A stretch of DNA of 64,000 bases from Aestuariirhabdus sp049985285 (GCF_049985285.1 NZ_JBNIEU010000002.1:992001-1056000); one strand, 5' to 3'. Positions 17,186 through 26,171 are shown, counted from the stretch's first letter. A program made the numbers and translations. Notes: generated by a model not told the origin, from the sequence alone.

Positions 17186-19606
17186 TTATTGAGGGGGCGT
17201 GCCGGGGGATCCCCGGCCGAGGCGCAAAGCATTACCAACCACCACCAGTGAACTGGTCGCCATACCAATAGCCGCCATCCAGGGGGCGAGCACTCCGCTG
17301 GCAGCGAGGGGCAACGCCAACAGATTATAACCCAGCGCCCAGGCGATGTTTTCGCGGATGATTGTTCGAGTTTTTCTGGCGCTGCTGAGGGCGTCGATGA
17401 TCTGCTCCAGGTTTGCGGACATGAGCACCATATCTGCGTTGGTTTTGGCCAGGTCAGAGGCGCTGCCCATGGCGATGGAGATGTCGGCGGCGGCCAGTAC
17501 CGGCACATCGTTGATACCATCCCCGACCATCAGTATGCGGGCGCCGCTGCGCTGTAGCTGCTGCAGATGCGCCAGTTTGATGTCGGGGGTTGCGGAATCC
17601 AGCGCGAAAGGGATATCCAGTTGCTCGGCCATGGATTGAACAACCTGTGTAGAATCACCGCTCAGTAGCTCGACGTGATAGCCGCTGCGCCGAAGGGCGG
17701 AGAGTGTCGGGGCCGCTTCCGGGCGCAGTTGGTCATTAAGCCGAAACCAGCACAGAGGTGTCCCATCGCACGCGAGCAGAAGCCATTGACCCTCCTCTCT
17801 CGGGGGAGTAGGTGCCGTACCGTCGTTACCCGCAAACGATGGCGTTCCCAGTCTGTAGCGTGCGCCGTTGATCTCCCCCTCTACCCCGCAACCGGTAACG
17901 TGCTGTAGTTGCCCCGCGGCGGCGATGCCAGAACGTTGAAATACCCGTGCGATGGGGTGCTCCGATTCAGCTTCCAGTTGCGCCGCAAGCATCAGACAGT
18001 GCTCCTGATTGTGGTGCGTCAGCGGCACAGTCTCCTCAAGGCTGAGTTTTCCCCGGGTCAGCGTGCCGGTTTTATCGAACAGAATATGGGTGACACCGTT
18101 CAACCCCTCCAAAACGTGTCCCCGGGTTACTAGCAGACCTCGGCTATGGAGGTAGCCCGTTGCGGCGGTAAGGGCGGTCGGGGTTGCAAGGGAGAGGGCG
18201 CAGGGGCAGGTAACTACCAGCACCGATAAAGTGATCCAGAAAGCGTCGCCGGGGGCACGCAGGTACCAGAATAGGAACACCCCGAGTGCGGTCATGAGGA
18301 CGGCGGCCACAAACCAGCTGGCCACGGTGTCCGCAATTCGCGCGGCCTTGGGTTTCTCCTGTTGGGCTCTGTCCAGCAGGCGCACGATGGCCGACAGGCG
18401 GGTGTCGGTGCCAATATGGGTAATTTCGACCAGTAAGCTATTTTCGGCGTTAGCGCTGCCTGCAATCACGGAATCACCAGGCTCCTTGCGAACTGGCAGG
18501 TACTCACCGGTCAGGGCTGACTCATCGACGCTGCTGCAACCTTGCAATACGACGCCGTCGGCAGGAATATTCTGCCCGGGGCCGACACGGATTTGATCAC
18601 CCTCGGCCAGTTCTCCGATGGCGATGCGCTCCTCCCCCTGTGCACAAACCCTGATGGTGCTGGCAGGTAGCAGGCTCAGGAGTGCGTTACCACTGAGGTT
18701 GGTGCGGTGACGGGCCCGCATCTCCAGAAAGCGCCCGAGCAGTAGCAAAAAGGTGAACATGCAGACCGAGTCAAAGTAGACTTCGCCGCCGCCGAACAGC
18801 ATCGCCCAGCTGCTGGCCAGGTAGGCCCCCCCGATGGCGATCGAGACCGGCACGTCCATGCTCAGGTGGCGGGTCTTTATATCTCGCCAGGTGGCTTCGA
18901 AAAACGGTCGCGCAGCGTAAAACACCACGGGCGTTGCGACAATGAAGCTGACCCAGCGCAGGAAGTCCCGATGAACCGCTTCCATCCCCTGCATGGCGCC
19001 GGCGTAGAGCGCTATGGCGTACATCATCACCTGCATCATCCCGATGCCGCTGACGGCAAGGCGCCGGATAGCGAGCCGGTTTTCGCGCCGGACGATAGCG
19101 TCTTGCTGGCTCGGCAGGTAGGGGTGGGGTCGATACCCTATGGCGGCGATACGTTCGAGCAGATGACTCAATTTAAGATCGGCGGGGTGCCAGCGGATGT
19201 TGGCCTGATGGGTGCTGAGGTTGACGGTCGCGGACTCTACCGCGTCAAACTGGTTTAACTGCTGCTCCAGCAGCCAGATGCACGCCGCACAGGTAATTCC
19301 CTCGATAATCAGGGTGGCCTGCAGGGAGCCATCTTCGTGGGCGTGAACAAAGCCTTTTTGCAATGAGGGGTGGTCGTAGAGCCTCAGCTCCTCGCGATAG
19401 TCATCGGCAACGGGCTCCGGCGTTATGGCCAGACTCGAACGGTAGCGATAGTAGTTTCCCAGTCCGCCCTGATCGATCGCTTCGGCCACCACCTTGCACC
19501 CCATGCAGCACATGGGTTGAAGCTGACCCGATATGCTGGCCTCAAGGCGGGGGCCGCCGCGGGTGGATTCGCCGCAGTGGTAGCAACAGGCTGAGTGCTC
19601 AGCCAT
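17186..19606 (-). CDS. ccoI: Copper-transporting P-type ATPase CcoI/FixI
   Basis: 806-residue P1B ATPase that supplies copper for the binuclear centre of cbb3 oxidase. N-terminal Cys clusters (CCYHCGE, CCMGC) precede a heavy-metal domain with CAAC at residues 106-109. The membrane metal site TCPCALSLATP, phosphorylation motif DKTGTLTRG, HP motif (SEHPIA) and hinge GDGINDVPVL are all present. The unusual extra N-terminal Cys-rich segment is typical of FixI. It lies 22 nt after ccoH and 15 nt before ccoS. Confidence 0.95.
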   Translation of the reverse strand: MAEHSACCYHCGESTRGGPRLEASISGQLQPMCCMGCKVVAEAIDQGGLGNYYRYRSSLAITPEPVADDYREELRLYDHPSLQKGFVHAHEDGSLQATLIIEGITCAACIWLLEQQLNQFDAVESATVNLSTHQANIRWHPADLKLSHLLERIAAIGYRPHPYLPSQQDAIVRRENRLAIRRLAVSGIGMMQVMMYAIALYAGAMQGMEAVHRDFLRWVSFIVATPVVFYAARPFFEATWRDIKTRHLSMDVPVSIAIGGAYLASSWAMLFGGGEVYFDSVCMFTFLLLLGRFLEMRARHRTNLSGNALLSLLPASTIRVCAQGEERIAIGELAEGDQIRVGPGQNIPADGVVLQGCSSVDESALTGEYLPVRKEPGDSVIAGSANAENSLLVEITHIGTDTRLSAIVRLLDRAQQEKPKAARIADTVASWFVAAVLMTALGVFLFWYLRAPGDAFWITLSVLVVTCPCALSLATPTALTAATGYLHSRGLLVTRGHVLEGLNGVTHILFDKTGTLTRGKLSLEETVPLTHHNQEHCLMLAAQLEAESEHPIARVFQRSGIAAAGQLQHVTGCGVEGEINGARYRLGTPSFAGNDGTAPTPPREEGQWLLLACDGTPLCWFRLNDQLRPEAAPTLSALRRSGYHVELLSGDSTQVVQSMAEQLDIPFALDSATPDIKLAHLQQLQRSGARILMVGDGINDVPVLAAADISIAMGSASDLAKTNADMVLMSANLEQIIDALSSARKTRTIIRENIAWALGYNLLALPLAASGVLAPWMAAIGMATSSLVVVGNALRLGRGSPGTPPQ

Positions 19607-19628
19607 TGTTAGCAGGTAATCATCACAA

Positions 19629-20183
19629 TCAGGAGCCGAAATAACCGATCTGGAAGCGGTTTCCCGCCTCGATATGCTGCTGGGACTCGATTAACCAGCC
19701 CTTTTCGGAGGGCTTGTAGGAGTCTTGTGTCTCGATGGTCTCCAGATGAACGTAGCGCCGACCCTTTATCTGCTGCGTTAACTGGCCAATGTAGCGGCCG
19801 GGTGCAATCTGTCGAATGTCGATAACCTGATCCTGACTGGCCAGAGTGGGGGAGAGGAAGCTCAGGCGTAACACCGAAGGTAACAGGTCATCCTTGCCGC
19901 CGACCTGAAGCGCTACCTCGCCGGTAAGCTCGTCGATCGTAACGGTGGCCCCGATCTCCAGTGCTTCAGCGCGCTGATTGCGGGCGATAACTTGGTTGAT
20001 CGCCTTGCCGTCCCGGTAATACTCATCTTTGACCAGGCTGTCCTGGTGCGTGAAGGCGACGATGAGCATCGTCGTACCCAGGCAGACCGATGCCATGGGA
20101 ATACCGACGATAAACCAGAACCAGCCTTGGCGATACCAGGGGGCTACCGCTTCGTGGGTCTCTTGCAACGGGGTGTGATTCAT
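19629..20183 (-). CDS. ccoH: cbb3 oxidase assembly protein CcoH/FixH
   Basis: 184 residues: one membrane helix (about residues 22-43, within WFWFIVGIPMASVCLGTTML), then a periplasmic beta-rich domain (YYRDGKAINQ motif, RLSFLSPT). FixH-type proteins interact with cbb3 subunits during assembly. ATG 20183 gives the family N-terminus (MNHTPLQETHEAVAPWYRQG); the longer in-frame reading to 20306 overlaps ccoG and is not family-like. Its Shine-Dalgarno is weak, so translation may depend on coupling. Confidence 0.9.
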   Translation of the reverse strand: MNHTPLQETHEAVAPWYRQGWFWFIVGIPMASVCLGTTMLIVAFTHQDSLVKDEYYRDGKAINQVIARNQRAEALEIGATVTIDELTGEVALQVGGKDDLLPSVLRLSFLSPTLASQDQVIDIRQIAPGRYIGQLTQQIKGRRYVHLETIETQDSYKPSEKGWLIESQQHIEAGNRFQIGYFGS

Positions 20184-20256
20184 AAGGTATTGCTCATAGT
20201 ACGGCACATAATGGAGTGGCTGGCCGGTTCGCTCTCGGCTCGATAGGGTGCAGTCA

Positions 20257-21675
20257 TCATAGATTGGTAGGGCCGATAAACCGACTCTCCTGTTTGCCCG
20301 CAACACGGTTGTCGTCGACAGAGATCACCTCAAACTGGATATCGGCGGTGCGAGTGGTGATCTGCTGTGGGTCGACCTGCAAGCGCACAGGCACCGAAGC
20401 GACATCACCGGAGCGCACCAGTACGGTCTCCTCACCCTCATAACCCAGCCCCTTAAGACCACTTGCGGTGATCTGGAAGTGGTGGTCGCGCCCATCCATA
20501 TTGGCGATTTTGAGGGTGTAGACGTTTTCAATCATGCCCTGGCTGGTTTCGCTGAAGAGACTGTTGCGATCGCGCAATACCTCCATCGACAGCGGTATAC
20601 GGGTATTGAGGGTATAGGTCACCATCCCGATCATAACCAGCAGCACGGCCAGGTATCCGATCAGGCGTGGACGCATGATGTTGGTTTTACCCCCGTCAAG
20701 GTTGTGTTCGGTGGTGTAGCTGACCAGTCCCCGGGGGTACTCCATTTTGTCCATGATCTCATCACAGGCATCGATGCAGGCGGCGCAGCCGATGCATTCG
20801 TACTGTAGGCCATCGCGGATATCGATACCTACCGGGCAGACATGGACGCATACCTTGCAGTCGATACAGTCGCCGAGACCCTGCTCCTTGTAGTCGGCTT
20901 CCTTGCGCCTGGGGCCACGGGCCTCTCCTCGCGAGGGGTCGTAGGAGACAATAAGGGTATCCTGGTCAAACATGACCGACTGGAAACGCGCATAGGGGCA
21001 CATATAGATACATACCTGTTCACGCAGGAAGCCGGCGTTGACGTAGGTACAAACGGTGAAAAACAAAATCCAGAATACTGCCCAGGAGTTTATGTCCAGC
21101 ATCAACAGGCCGGGGACCAGGTCTCTGATAGGGGTGAAGTAACCGACGAAAGTGACTCCGGTGGCGAAAGCAACCACGAACCAGATGGCGTGCTTGGCAC
21201 CTTTACGCAGAAACTTGTTGGCGCTCATCGGCTCCTGGTCGAGCTTGATGCGGCGGTTTCGCTCACCTTCGGTGACCTTTTCGGCCCACATGTAGATCCA
21301 GGTATAGACGCTTTGGGGGCAGGTATAGCCGCACCAGATTCGACCGGCCAGTACCGTAATAAAAAACAGGCCAAAGGCGCAGATGATCAGCAGCCAGGAG
21401 AGGAGCATAAAGTCCTGGGGCCAGAAAGTGGTGCCGAACAGGTGAAATTTTCGCGCAGGAAGATCCCACAGTATGATCTGCTCACCGTTCCAGTTGACCC
21501 AGGCCAGGCCAAAATAGAGCAGAAACAGAAACCAGCCACCGACCAGTCGAAGGTTGCGGAAGATTCCCTTAAACGAGCGGGTGTAGATCTGCTCCCTTTT
21601 TTGATAAAGATCCACAACCTCAATGGTCTCGACAGGATCTTTACCAGTTTCCTTAGGGTCTACAGGTGTATTCAT
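20257..21675 (-). CDS. ccoG: cbb3 oxidase accessory ferredoxin-like protein CcoG/RdxA
   Basis: 472-residue membrane protein with two [4Fe-4S] ferredoxin motifs, C270-x2-C-x2-C-x3-C280 and C294-x2-C-x2-C-x3-C304, and about five membrane helices. A membrane motif GRIWCGYTCPQSVYTW is the FixG/RdxA signature. CcoG acts as a cupric reductase in copper supply to cbb3 oxidase. It starts 193 nt after ccoP, and a terminator-like structure lies in that gap, so ccoGHIS may be expressed at a lower level than ccoNOQP. Confidence 0.95.
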   Translation of the reverse strand: MNTPVDPKETGKDPVETIEVVDLYQKREQIYTRSFKGIFRNLRLVGGWFLFLLYFGLAWVNWNGEQIILWDLPARKFHLFGTTFWPQDFMLLSWLLIICAFGLFFITVLAGRIWCGYTCPQSVYTWIYMWAEKVTEGERNRRIKLDQEPMSANKFLRKGAKHAIWFVVAFATGVTFVGYFTPIRDLVPGLLMLDINSWAVFWILFFTVCTYVNAGFLREQVCIYMCPYARFQSVMFDQDTLIVSYDPSRGEARGPRRKEADYKEQGLGDCIDCKVCVHVCPVGIDIRDGLQYECIGCAACIDACDEIMDKMEYPRGLVSYTTEHNLDGGKTNIMRPRLIGYLAVLLVMIGMVTYTLNTRIPLSMEVLRDRNSLFSETSQGMIENVYTLKIANMDGRDHHFQITASGLKGLGYEGEETVLVRSGDVASVPVRLQVDPQQITTRTADIQFEVISVDDNRVAGKQESRFIGPTNL

Positions 21676-21736
21676 TGGGCATCCAGACTAAAGCGATCAA
21701 AGGCCCTGATGGGCAAAATCGAGTGAGGAGAGTGTA

Positions 21737-21841
21737 CCGGTTTTCCATAACGCTGTGCATTCACGCTGCGCAATAATTCTCGCATTGCGTATTGAAGCCG
21801 TGTGTCGGGCGTGTTTTTGCCACAGCGTTATGAAAAACCGG
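21737..21841 (-). repeat. Long inverted repeat between ccoP and ccoG
   Basis: A 21-nt arm at 21737-21757 (CCGGTTTTCCATAACGCTGTG) pairs with 21821-21841 with one mismatch. The 63-nt loop holds a smaller stem (CGCAAT/ATTGCG). The outer arm shares four bases with the adjacent ccoP terminator stem, so the two folds compete at their base. Possible transcription attenuator or mRNA processing site separating ccoNOQP from ccoGHIS. Confidence 0.65.
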
Positions 21842-21862
21842 CTGCCCATGAAGGGCAGCCGG
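21833..21862 (-). terminator. Intrinsic terminator after ccoP
   Basis: CCGGCTGCCC and its perfect complement around a 5-nt loop, followed on the minus strand by five T. It lies 7 nt after the ccoP stop. Because ccoGHIS continues on the same strand, it probably terminates only partly. Confidence 0.85.
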
Positions 21863-21868
21863 AAAACT

Positions 21869-22753
21869 TTACTTATTCGACAGGCTATAGATGTAAGCAG
21901 AGACGAGGTGAACCTTGTCTTCCCCTAGAATATCGTTCCAGGGAGGCATTACACCGTTACGACCGTTACGGATGGTATACGCCACACGGGCGGGTGATGA
22001 GCCGTAGAGCCACACGTTATCCGCGAGGTTCGGTGCACCCAGCGCCTGGTTGCCTTCGCCGGCAGCGCCGTGACAGGCCGCGCACGTCGCGTCAAAGACC
22101 TTCTTGCCTGCGGCCATTTGGGCTGCATCGGCGTTTACCTCAAGACCACTGAGCGAGCGCACGTAAGCCGTTACATTGGTAACGCCCTGATCGCCAATCA
22201 CTGCACCCCAAGCCGGCATTTGACCTTTGCGGCCGTCGCTCACAGACGCCTTGATTGCGGTAGCGGAGCCACCGTAAAGCCATGCGCCGTCGGTCAGGTT
22301 GGGGAAGCCGAACGCGCCGCGGGCGTCAGAACCGTGGCACAGTGCGCAGTTGTTGGCAAAGATGCGCTGTCCCATCTGCACCGCTTGTTCGTTTTTGGCC
22401 GCATCCTCGACGGACATAACCCGGAACTTCGCGTAGATCGGGCCATACAGCTCCTCGGCCTCCTGCATCTCCTCCTCGTACTGGCCTATCTGTGTCCAGC
22501 CGCCAATACCGGGAAAACTTCCCATGCCGGGGTAGTAGATAAGGTAGCCGACGGCGAAAACGATGGTGGCCACAAACATCTGGAACCACCAGCCGGGCAG
22601 GGGATTGTCATACTCTTCAATGCCATCGTAGCTGTGACCGGTAGTTTTTCCGCTACCGAGGGTCGAAGTACGGTTGGCAAATAGAATCCAGGTGACCAGC
22701 GCGACACACGCGGTGGTCAGCAGAATGATCCACCAACTCCAGAAACTAGTCAT
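21869..22753 (-). CDS. ccoP: cbb3 oxidase diheme cytochrome c subunit
   Basis: 294 residues. Two membrane helices near residues 5-25 and 56-75 carry a CcoP N-terminal domain (DNPLPGWWFQMF), followed by two cytochrome c domains with heme motifs CALCH (136-140) and CAACH (224-228). It passes electrons from soluble or membrane cytochromes to CcoO. Its start codon overlaps the ccoQ stop by 4 nt (ATGA), so the two are coupled. Confidence 0.97.
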   Translation of the reverse strand: MTSFWSWWIILLTTACVALVTWILFANRTSTLGSGKTTGHSYDGIEEYDNPLPGWWFQMFVATIVFAVGYLIYYPGMGSFPGIGGWTQIGQYEEEMQEAEELYGPIYAKFRVMSVEDAAKNEQAVQMGQRIFANNCALCHGSDARGAFGFPNLTDGAWLYGGSATAIKASVSDGRKGQMPAWGAVIGDQGVTNVTAYVRSLSGLEVNADAAQMAAGKKVFDATCAACHGAAGEGNQALGAPNLADNVWLYGSSPARVAYTIRNGRNGVMPPWNDILGEDKVHLVSAYIYSLSNK

Positions 22754-22926
22754 GATTTCTTCTCCTGATCAGAGTTATTCAGTGCGTCTGGATCGTCTGC
22801 AAAGGGCAAGTTGGCCGCTTCGTCAAAGTCCTTTTTCTTGCCGGAGCTATAGGCCCAAAGAACGAGTCCAATGAACGCAAGCAGTGCAAAAACAGTAGCC
22901 AGACCACGTAATGTATTGATGTCCAA
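22750..22926 (-). CDS. ccoQ: cbb3 oxidase small subunit CcoQ
   Basis: A 58-residue frame lies between ccoO and ccoP, opening with TTG at 22926. It reads MDINTLRGLATVFALLAF and continues as one membrane helix ending in LWAYSSGKKKDF, then an acidic tail, the normal CcoQ form. CcoQ stabilises the complex. It starts 5 nt after the ccoO stop and overlaps ccoP by 4 nt. The TTG start is the only one that keeps the family N-terminus. Confidence 0.93.
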   Translation of the reverse strand: MDINTLRGLATVFALLAFIGLVLWAYSSGKKKDFDEAANLPFADDPDALNNSDQEKKS

Positions 22927-22931
22927 TGTCG

Positions 22932-23540
22932 TTACCGCTTCTGAGTGATGACGGTGCCAAGGTTCTGCAGGTAGGCGACCATCGCATCGAGCTCGGTCTT
23001 GCCACGTACAGCATCGGCGGCGCCAGCGATGTCTTCATCGGTATAGGGAACACCGACAGCGCGCAACGCTTCCATCTTGGCGGCGGTGTACTTACCGGTG
23101 AGTTTATTCTCAGCCAGGAAGGGGTACGCCGGCATGATAGAGGCCGGAACCACATCACGGGGGTTGATCAGGTGAGCTCTTTGCCAGTCATCGGAGTAAC
23201 GCTGACCAACGCGGGCAAGGTCCGGTCCGGTGCGCTTTGAGCCCCACAGGAAGGGGTGCTCGTAGACGCTTTCACCGGCCACGGAGTAATGACCGTAGCG
23301 CTCGGTTTCAGCTCGGAAGGGGCGAATCATCTGCGAGTGGCAGCCAACGCAGCCTTCCCTGATGTAGATATCGCGACCTTCGAGTTGCAGTGCATTGTGA
23401 GGCTTGAGGCCGTCAACCGGCTGGGTGGTCTCATCCTGGAAAAACAGGGGGACGATCTCAACCAGAGCGCCAAAGCTGATGGCGACGATCATGCCTACGA
23501 TCATCAAGCCAATATTTTTTTCGACGATTTCGTGATTCAT
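22932..23540 (-). CDS. ccoO: cbb3 oxidase monoheme cytochrome c subunit
   Basis: 202 residues from ATG 23540, which follows AGGGGAAC; a longer in-frame reading to 23597 overlaps ccoN and is not family-like. One N-terminal membrane helix (residues 11-30) and the heme motif CVGCH at 64-68, with NHEIVEKN at the start as in other CcoO. Relays electrons from CcoP to CcoN. Confidence 0.97.
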   Translation of the reverse strand: MNHEIVEKNIGLMIVGMIVAISFGALVEIVPLFFQDETTQPVDGLKPHNALQLEGRDIYIREGCVGCHSQMIRPFRAETERYGHYSVAGESVYEHPFLWGSKRTGPDLARVGQRYSDDWQRAHLINPRDVVPASIMPAYPFLAENKLTGKYTAAKMEALRAVGVPYTDEDIAGAADAVRGKTELDAMVAYLQNLGTVITQKR

Positions 23541-23553
23541 TGTTCTGTTCCCC

Positions 23554-24978
23554 TTACGCCATCTGCGCTGCAGCGTTCGCTTTGACCGGATCGGCATTGC
23601 GGACGGTAAGCCAGGTGTTGTAAGCCATCAAAAACATGCCTAGCAGGAAGAAGGCACCACCGATAGCACGCACGATATATCCAAATTCACTGGCCTGGAC
23701 CGACTCGATGAAACTGTAGGTCAGGGTGCCGTCGTTGTTGACTGCGCGCCACATCAGGCCTTGAGTGATACCGTTGACCCACATGGAGGCGATATAGAGT
23801 ACGGTGCCGATTGTGGCTAGCCAGAAGTGAGTGTTGATCAATGACATGCTAGCCATTTGATCCTTACCCCAGAGGCGTGGAATCAAGTGGTAGAGACAGC
23901 CAATGGATACCATCGCAACCCATCCCAGCGCACCGGCGTGTACATGACCAATGGTCCAGTCTGTGTAGTGAGAGAGCGCGTTGACGGTCTTGATTGCCAT
24001 CATCGGGCCTTCAAAGGTGGACATTCCATAGAAGGAGAGTGATACCACCAGGAAGCGCAGCACCGGATCGGTACGCAGCTTATGCCAGGCTCCGCTCAGG
24101 GTCATCATGCCGTTGATCATGCCGCCCCAGGAGGGTGCCAGCAGAATCAGGGACATCACCATGCCCAGACTTTGTGCCCAGTCGGGAAGGGCGGTGTAGT
24201 GCAAATGGTGTGGACCGGCCCAGATGTAGATGGCAACCAGCGCCCAGAAGTGAACTATGGACAGGCGGTAGGAGTAAACAGGACGGCCTGCTTGCTTGGG
24301 CACGAAGTAGTACATCATGCCCAGGAAACCGGCGGTGAGGAAGAAGCCTACTGCGTTGTGGCCATACCACCACTGGATCATGGCATCCTGTGCTCCGGCG
24401 TAGATCGAATAGGATTTCCACAAGTTAACCGGGATAGCCATATTGTTAACGATGTGCAGCACGGCAACGGTAAGGATAAACCCACCGAAGAACCAGTTGG
24501 CAACGTAGATATGCTTGCTCTTGCGCTTCATAATGGTGCCGAAGAACACAATGGCATAGGAGACCCAGACCAGCGCGATAGCGATGGCAATCGGCCACTC
24601 AAGCTCTGCATACTCCTTGGCCTGGGTGATACCCAGGGGCAGGGTAATAGCTGCCGCTACGATGATCGCTTGCCAGCCCCAGAAGGTGAATGCGGCCAGG
24701 CCATCGAATACCAGGCGAGCCTGGCAGGTACGCTGCACCACGTAGTAGGAGGTGGCGAACAGGGCGCTACCACCGAAGGCAAAAATAACTGCGTTGGTGT
24801 GAAGCGGACGCAAGCGGCCAAAGGTTAGGTAGGGTTCAAAGTTTAACTCGGGGAAAACCAGCTGGGTTGCGATTAACACTCCCACTGCCATTCCAACGAT
24901 CCCCCAAACGACCGTCATAATGGCAAACTGGCGTACGACCTTATAATTGTAGGACGAAGTATTGGTTACCGTACTCAT
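23554..24978 (-). CDS. ccoN: cbb3 oxidase catalytic subunit
   Basis: 474-residue heme-copper oxidase subunit with about twelve helices. Copper-B and heme ligands are seen: H60 (RPLHTN), H207 (WYGHNAVGFF), H257 and H258 (GPHHLH), and H344/H346 (GHVHAGALGW). Y251, the cross-linked tyrosine, is present. High-affinity oxygen reduction with proton pumping at low oxygen. First gene of ccoNOQP; a class II FNR promoter lies far upstream (25242-25283), giving a leader of about 260 nt. Confidence 0.98.
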   Translation of the reverse strand: MSTVTNTSSYNYKVVRQFAIMTVVWGIVGMAVGVLIATQLVFPELNFEPYLTFGRLRPLHTNAVIFAFGGSALFATSYYVVQRTCQARLVFDGLAAFTFWGWQAIIVAAAITLPLGITQAKEYAELEWPIAIAIALVWVSYAIVFFGTIMKRKSKHIYVANWFFGGFILTVAVLHIVNNMAIPVNLWKSYSIYAGAQDAMIQWWYGHNAVGFFLTAGFLGMMYYFVPKQAGRPVYSYRLSIVHFWALVAIYIWAGPHHLHYTALPDWAQSLGMVMSLILLAPSWGGMINGMMTLSGAWHKLRTDPVLRFLVVSLSFYGMSTFEGPMMAIKTVNALSHYTDWTIGHVHAGALGWVAMVSIGCLYHLIPRLWGKDQMASMSLINTHFWLATIGTVLYIASMWVNGITQGLMWRAVNNDGTLTYSFIESVQASEFGYIVRAIGGAFFLLGMFLMAYNTWLTVRNADPVKANAAAQMA

Positions 24979-25327
24979 CTTTCAGGTTCCATCAGTTGCA
25001 CGTGCTGTTTTGTCATAGCGCCAGCCTGAACGCAGTCCGAGCGTTAGTGCATGCTCATTGTGATTTTATTATGCGGGTGTCGTCCGCAGAGGCTATGACT
25101 GTTTGGTAAGCAGACGAAGATTGAAAAGCATCCCGGCTACTTGGCTCCCTTAAAAGTGACCTTGATTACTATAGGTGATCAGGGTCGGCTGCGGAGGATA
25201 AATGTTGAGCGTGATATATGTCAACCAGCCTCCGCAGAGCCTTTGTATCAAACCGCTCTATTAGGCTGTTTGATCTGGGTCAATGTTTGTTGGTCTGTGC
25301 CTGGGGGGGCGGCAAAAGGGTTGACGC
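24979..25327. other. 349-nt upstream region of ccoN
   Basis: No gene seen. It holds the FNR-type promoter annotated separately, a second weaker FNR-like site (GTGAT-N4-GTCAA, 25211-25224) downstream of the predicted start of transcription, and an unusually long untranslated leader of about 230-260 nt before ccoN. Confidence 0.6.
25242..25283 (-). promoter_or_regulatory. FNR/Anr class II promoter of ccoNOQP
   Basis: TTGAC-N4-ATCAA read on the minus strand (25283-25270), one mismatch to the FNR consensus. TACAAA (25247-25242) follows after exactly 22 nt as -10. The spacing matches the hemN and DksA-like promoters. A weaker second site at 25211-25224 could serve repression or fine control. Confidence 0.72.
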
Positions 25328-26098
25328 TTACTCAGTTTTAGCGGCGGGCAGTCCCGCTGTGTTGAGAAGTTGCTGGTAATCGGCTAGCACCAGTCTGCGA
25401 CCGTCGATATTGATCAGACCCTGCTGCTGGAATTTGCTGAGTGCGCGGCTGAGGGTCTCTTTTGGTAACCCCAGAAAGTTGGCGATATCATCGCGGCGCA
25501 TGCTCAGGGTCAGGGTAGGGTGGTCGAAACCTCGACGACGAGTACGCTGCTCCAGGTTGATCAGGAAGGACGATACTCGCTGGTCAACATTCTTGCGCCC
25601 CATCAGGGTGGTGAAACTAAGGTGGCTGTGGAAGGTTTCCATACTTAACATCGTAAACAGATTGTTGCGTAGCTCCGGTACCTTCTCGGCATAGTCCATA
25701 AGCCGCTGGTAGGGGATTTCGCACACATAGCTCTGTTCGAGTGCGATGGCTCGATAGGGGTAATGCCCGACTGCCATGCCGCTGTAGCCAACCAGCTCGC
25801 CACTGAAACTGAAACCACAGACCTTCTCGTTGCTCCGCTCGTCAGGGAGCGTGAGTTTGAAGGCGCCAGCGCTGATGGCATAGATGGCTCGAAACTCCTC
25901 CTCCTCTGCAAACAGGGGAGCCCCTGCGGCAACCGGCACGCGACGTTCCAGTAAGCCTTCGATCAGGTTGAATTGTCCCCCGGAAACCTCTACCGGATCG
26001 CACAGGGGGAATAGCGCGCAGCGCTCACACTGAACGAATTTTTCTTCGCCGGTGTGGCAGGGTTTTTTAATGCACGGCGATGCAGGGGGTTGGCTCAT
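25328..26098 (-). CDS. Second FNR-type Fe-S transcription regulator
   Basis: 256 residues, Crp-Fnr family. It keeps all four cluster cysteines (C24, C27, C33 and C126, motif CERCALFPLC) plus two extra N-terminal cysteines (C9, C14), and an FNR-type recognition helix with E214, S217 and R218. It should therefore read the same TTGAT-N4-ATCAA boxes as the Anr gene at 13772-14533, but sequence outside these motifs is clearly different. It lies upstream of ccoN on the same strand with its own FNR-box promoter. Oxygen or NO sensing is likely; division of labour with Anr is unknown. Confidence 0.88.
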   Translation of the reverse strand: MSQPPASPCIKKPCHTGEEKFVQCERCALFPLCDPVEVSGGQFNLIEGLLERRVPVAAGAPLFAEEEEFRAIYAISAGAFKLTLPDERSNEKVCGFSFSGELVGYSGMAVGHYPYRAIALEQSYVCEIPYQRLMDYAEKVPELRNNLFTMLSMETFHSHLSFTTLMGRKNVDQRVSSFLINLEQRTRRRGFDHPTLTLSMRRDDIANFLGLPKETLSRALSKFQQQGLINIDGRRLVLADYQQLLNTAGLPAAKTE

Positions 26099-26129
26099 GA
26101 GGCGATCGATTCTTCAGCTGAAAGCGACA

Positions 26130-26171
26130 ATGGTATGACACTCAGTATGCCGAGGTTTTGATAAATATCAA
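26130..26171 (-). promoter_or_regulatory. FNR/Anr class II promoter of the second regulator gene
   Basis: Perfect TTGAT-N4-ATCAA box at 26158-26171. On the minus strand TACCAT (26135-26130) follows after exactly 22 nt, and the start codon of the regulator is 31 nt further on. Suggests auto-activation or control by Anr. Confidence 0.78.

Noticed and set aside
20842..21726. Long plus-strand frame opposite ccoG
   Set aside because: ccoG is a full, motif-complete gene; the antisense frame has no domain and follows from codon bias.
24082..24828. Long plus-strand frame opposite ccoN
   Set aside because: Antisense shadow of ccoN with no ribosome binding site or family match.
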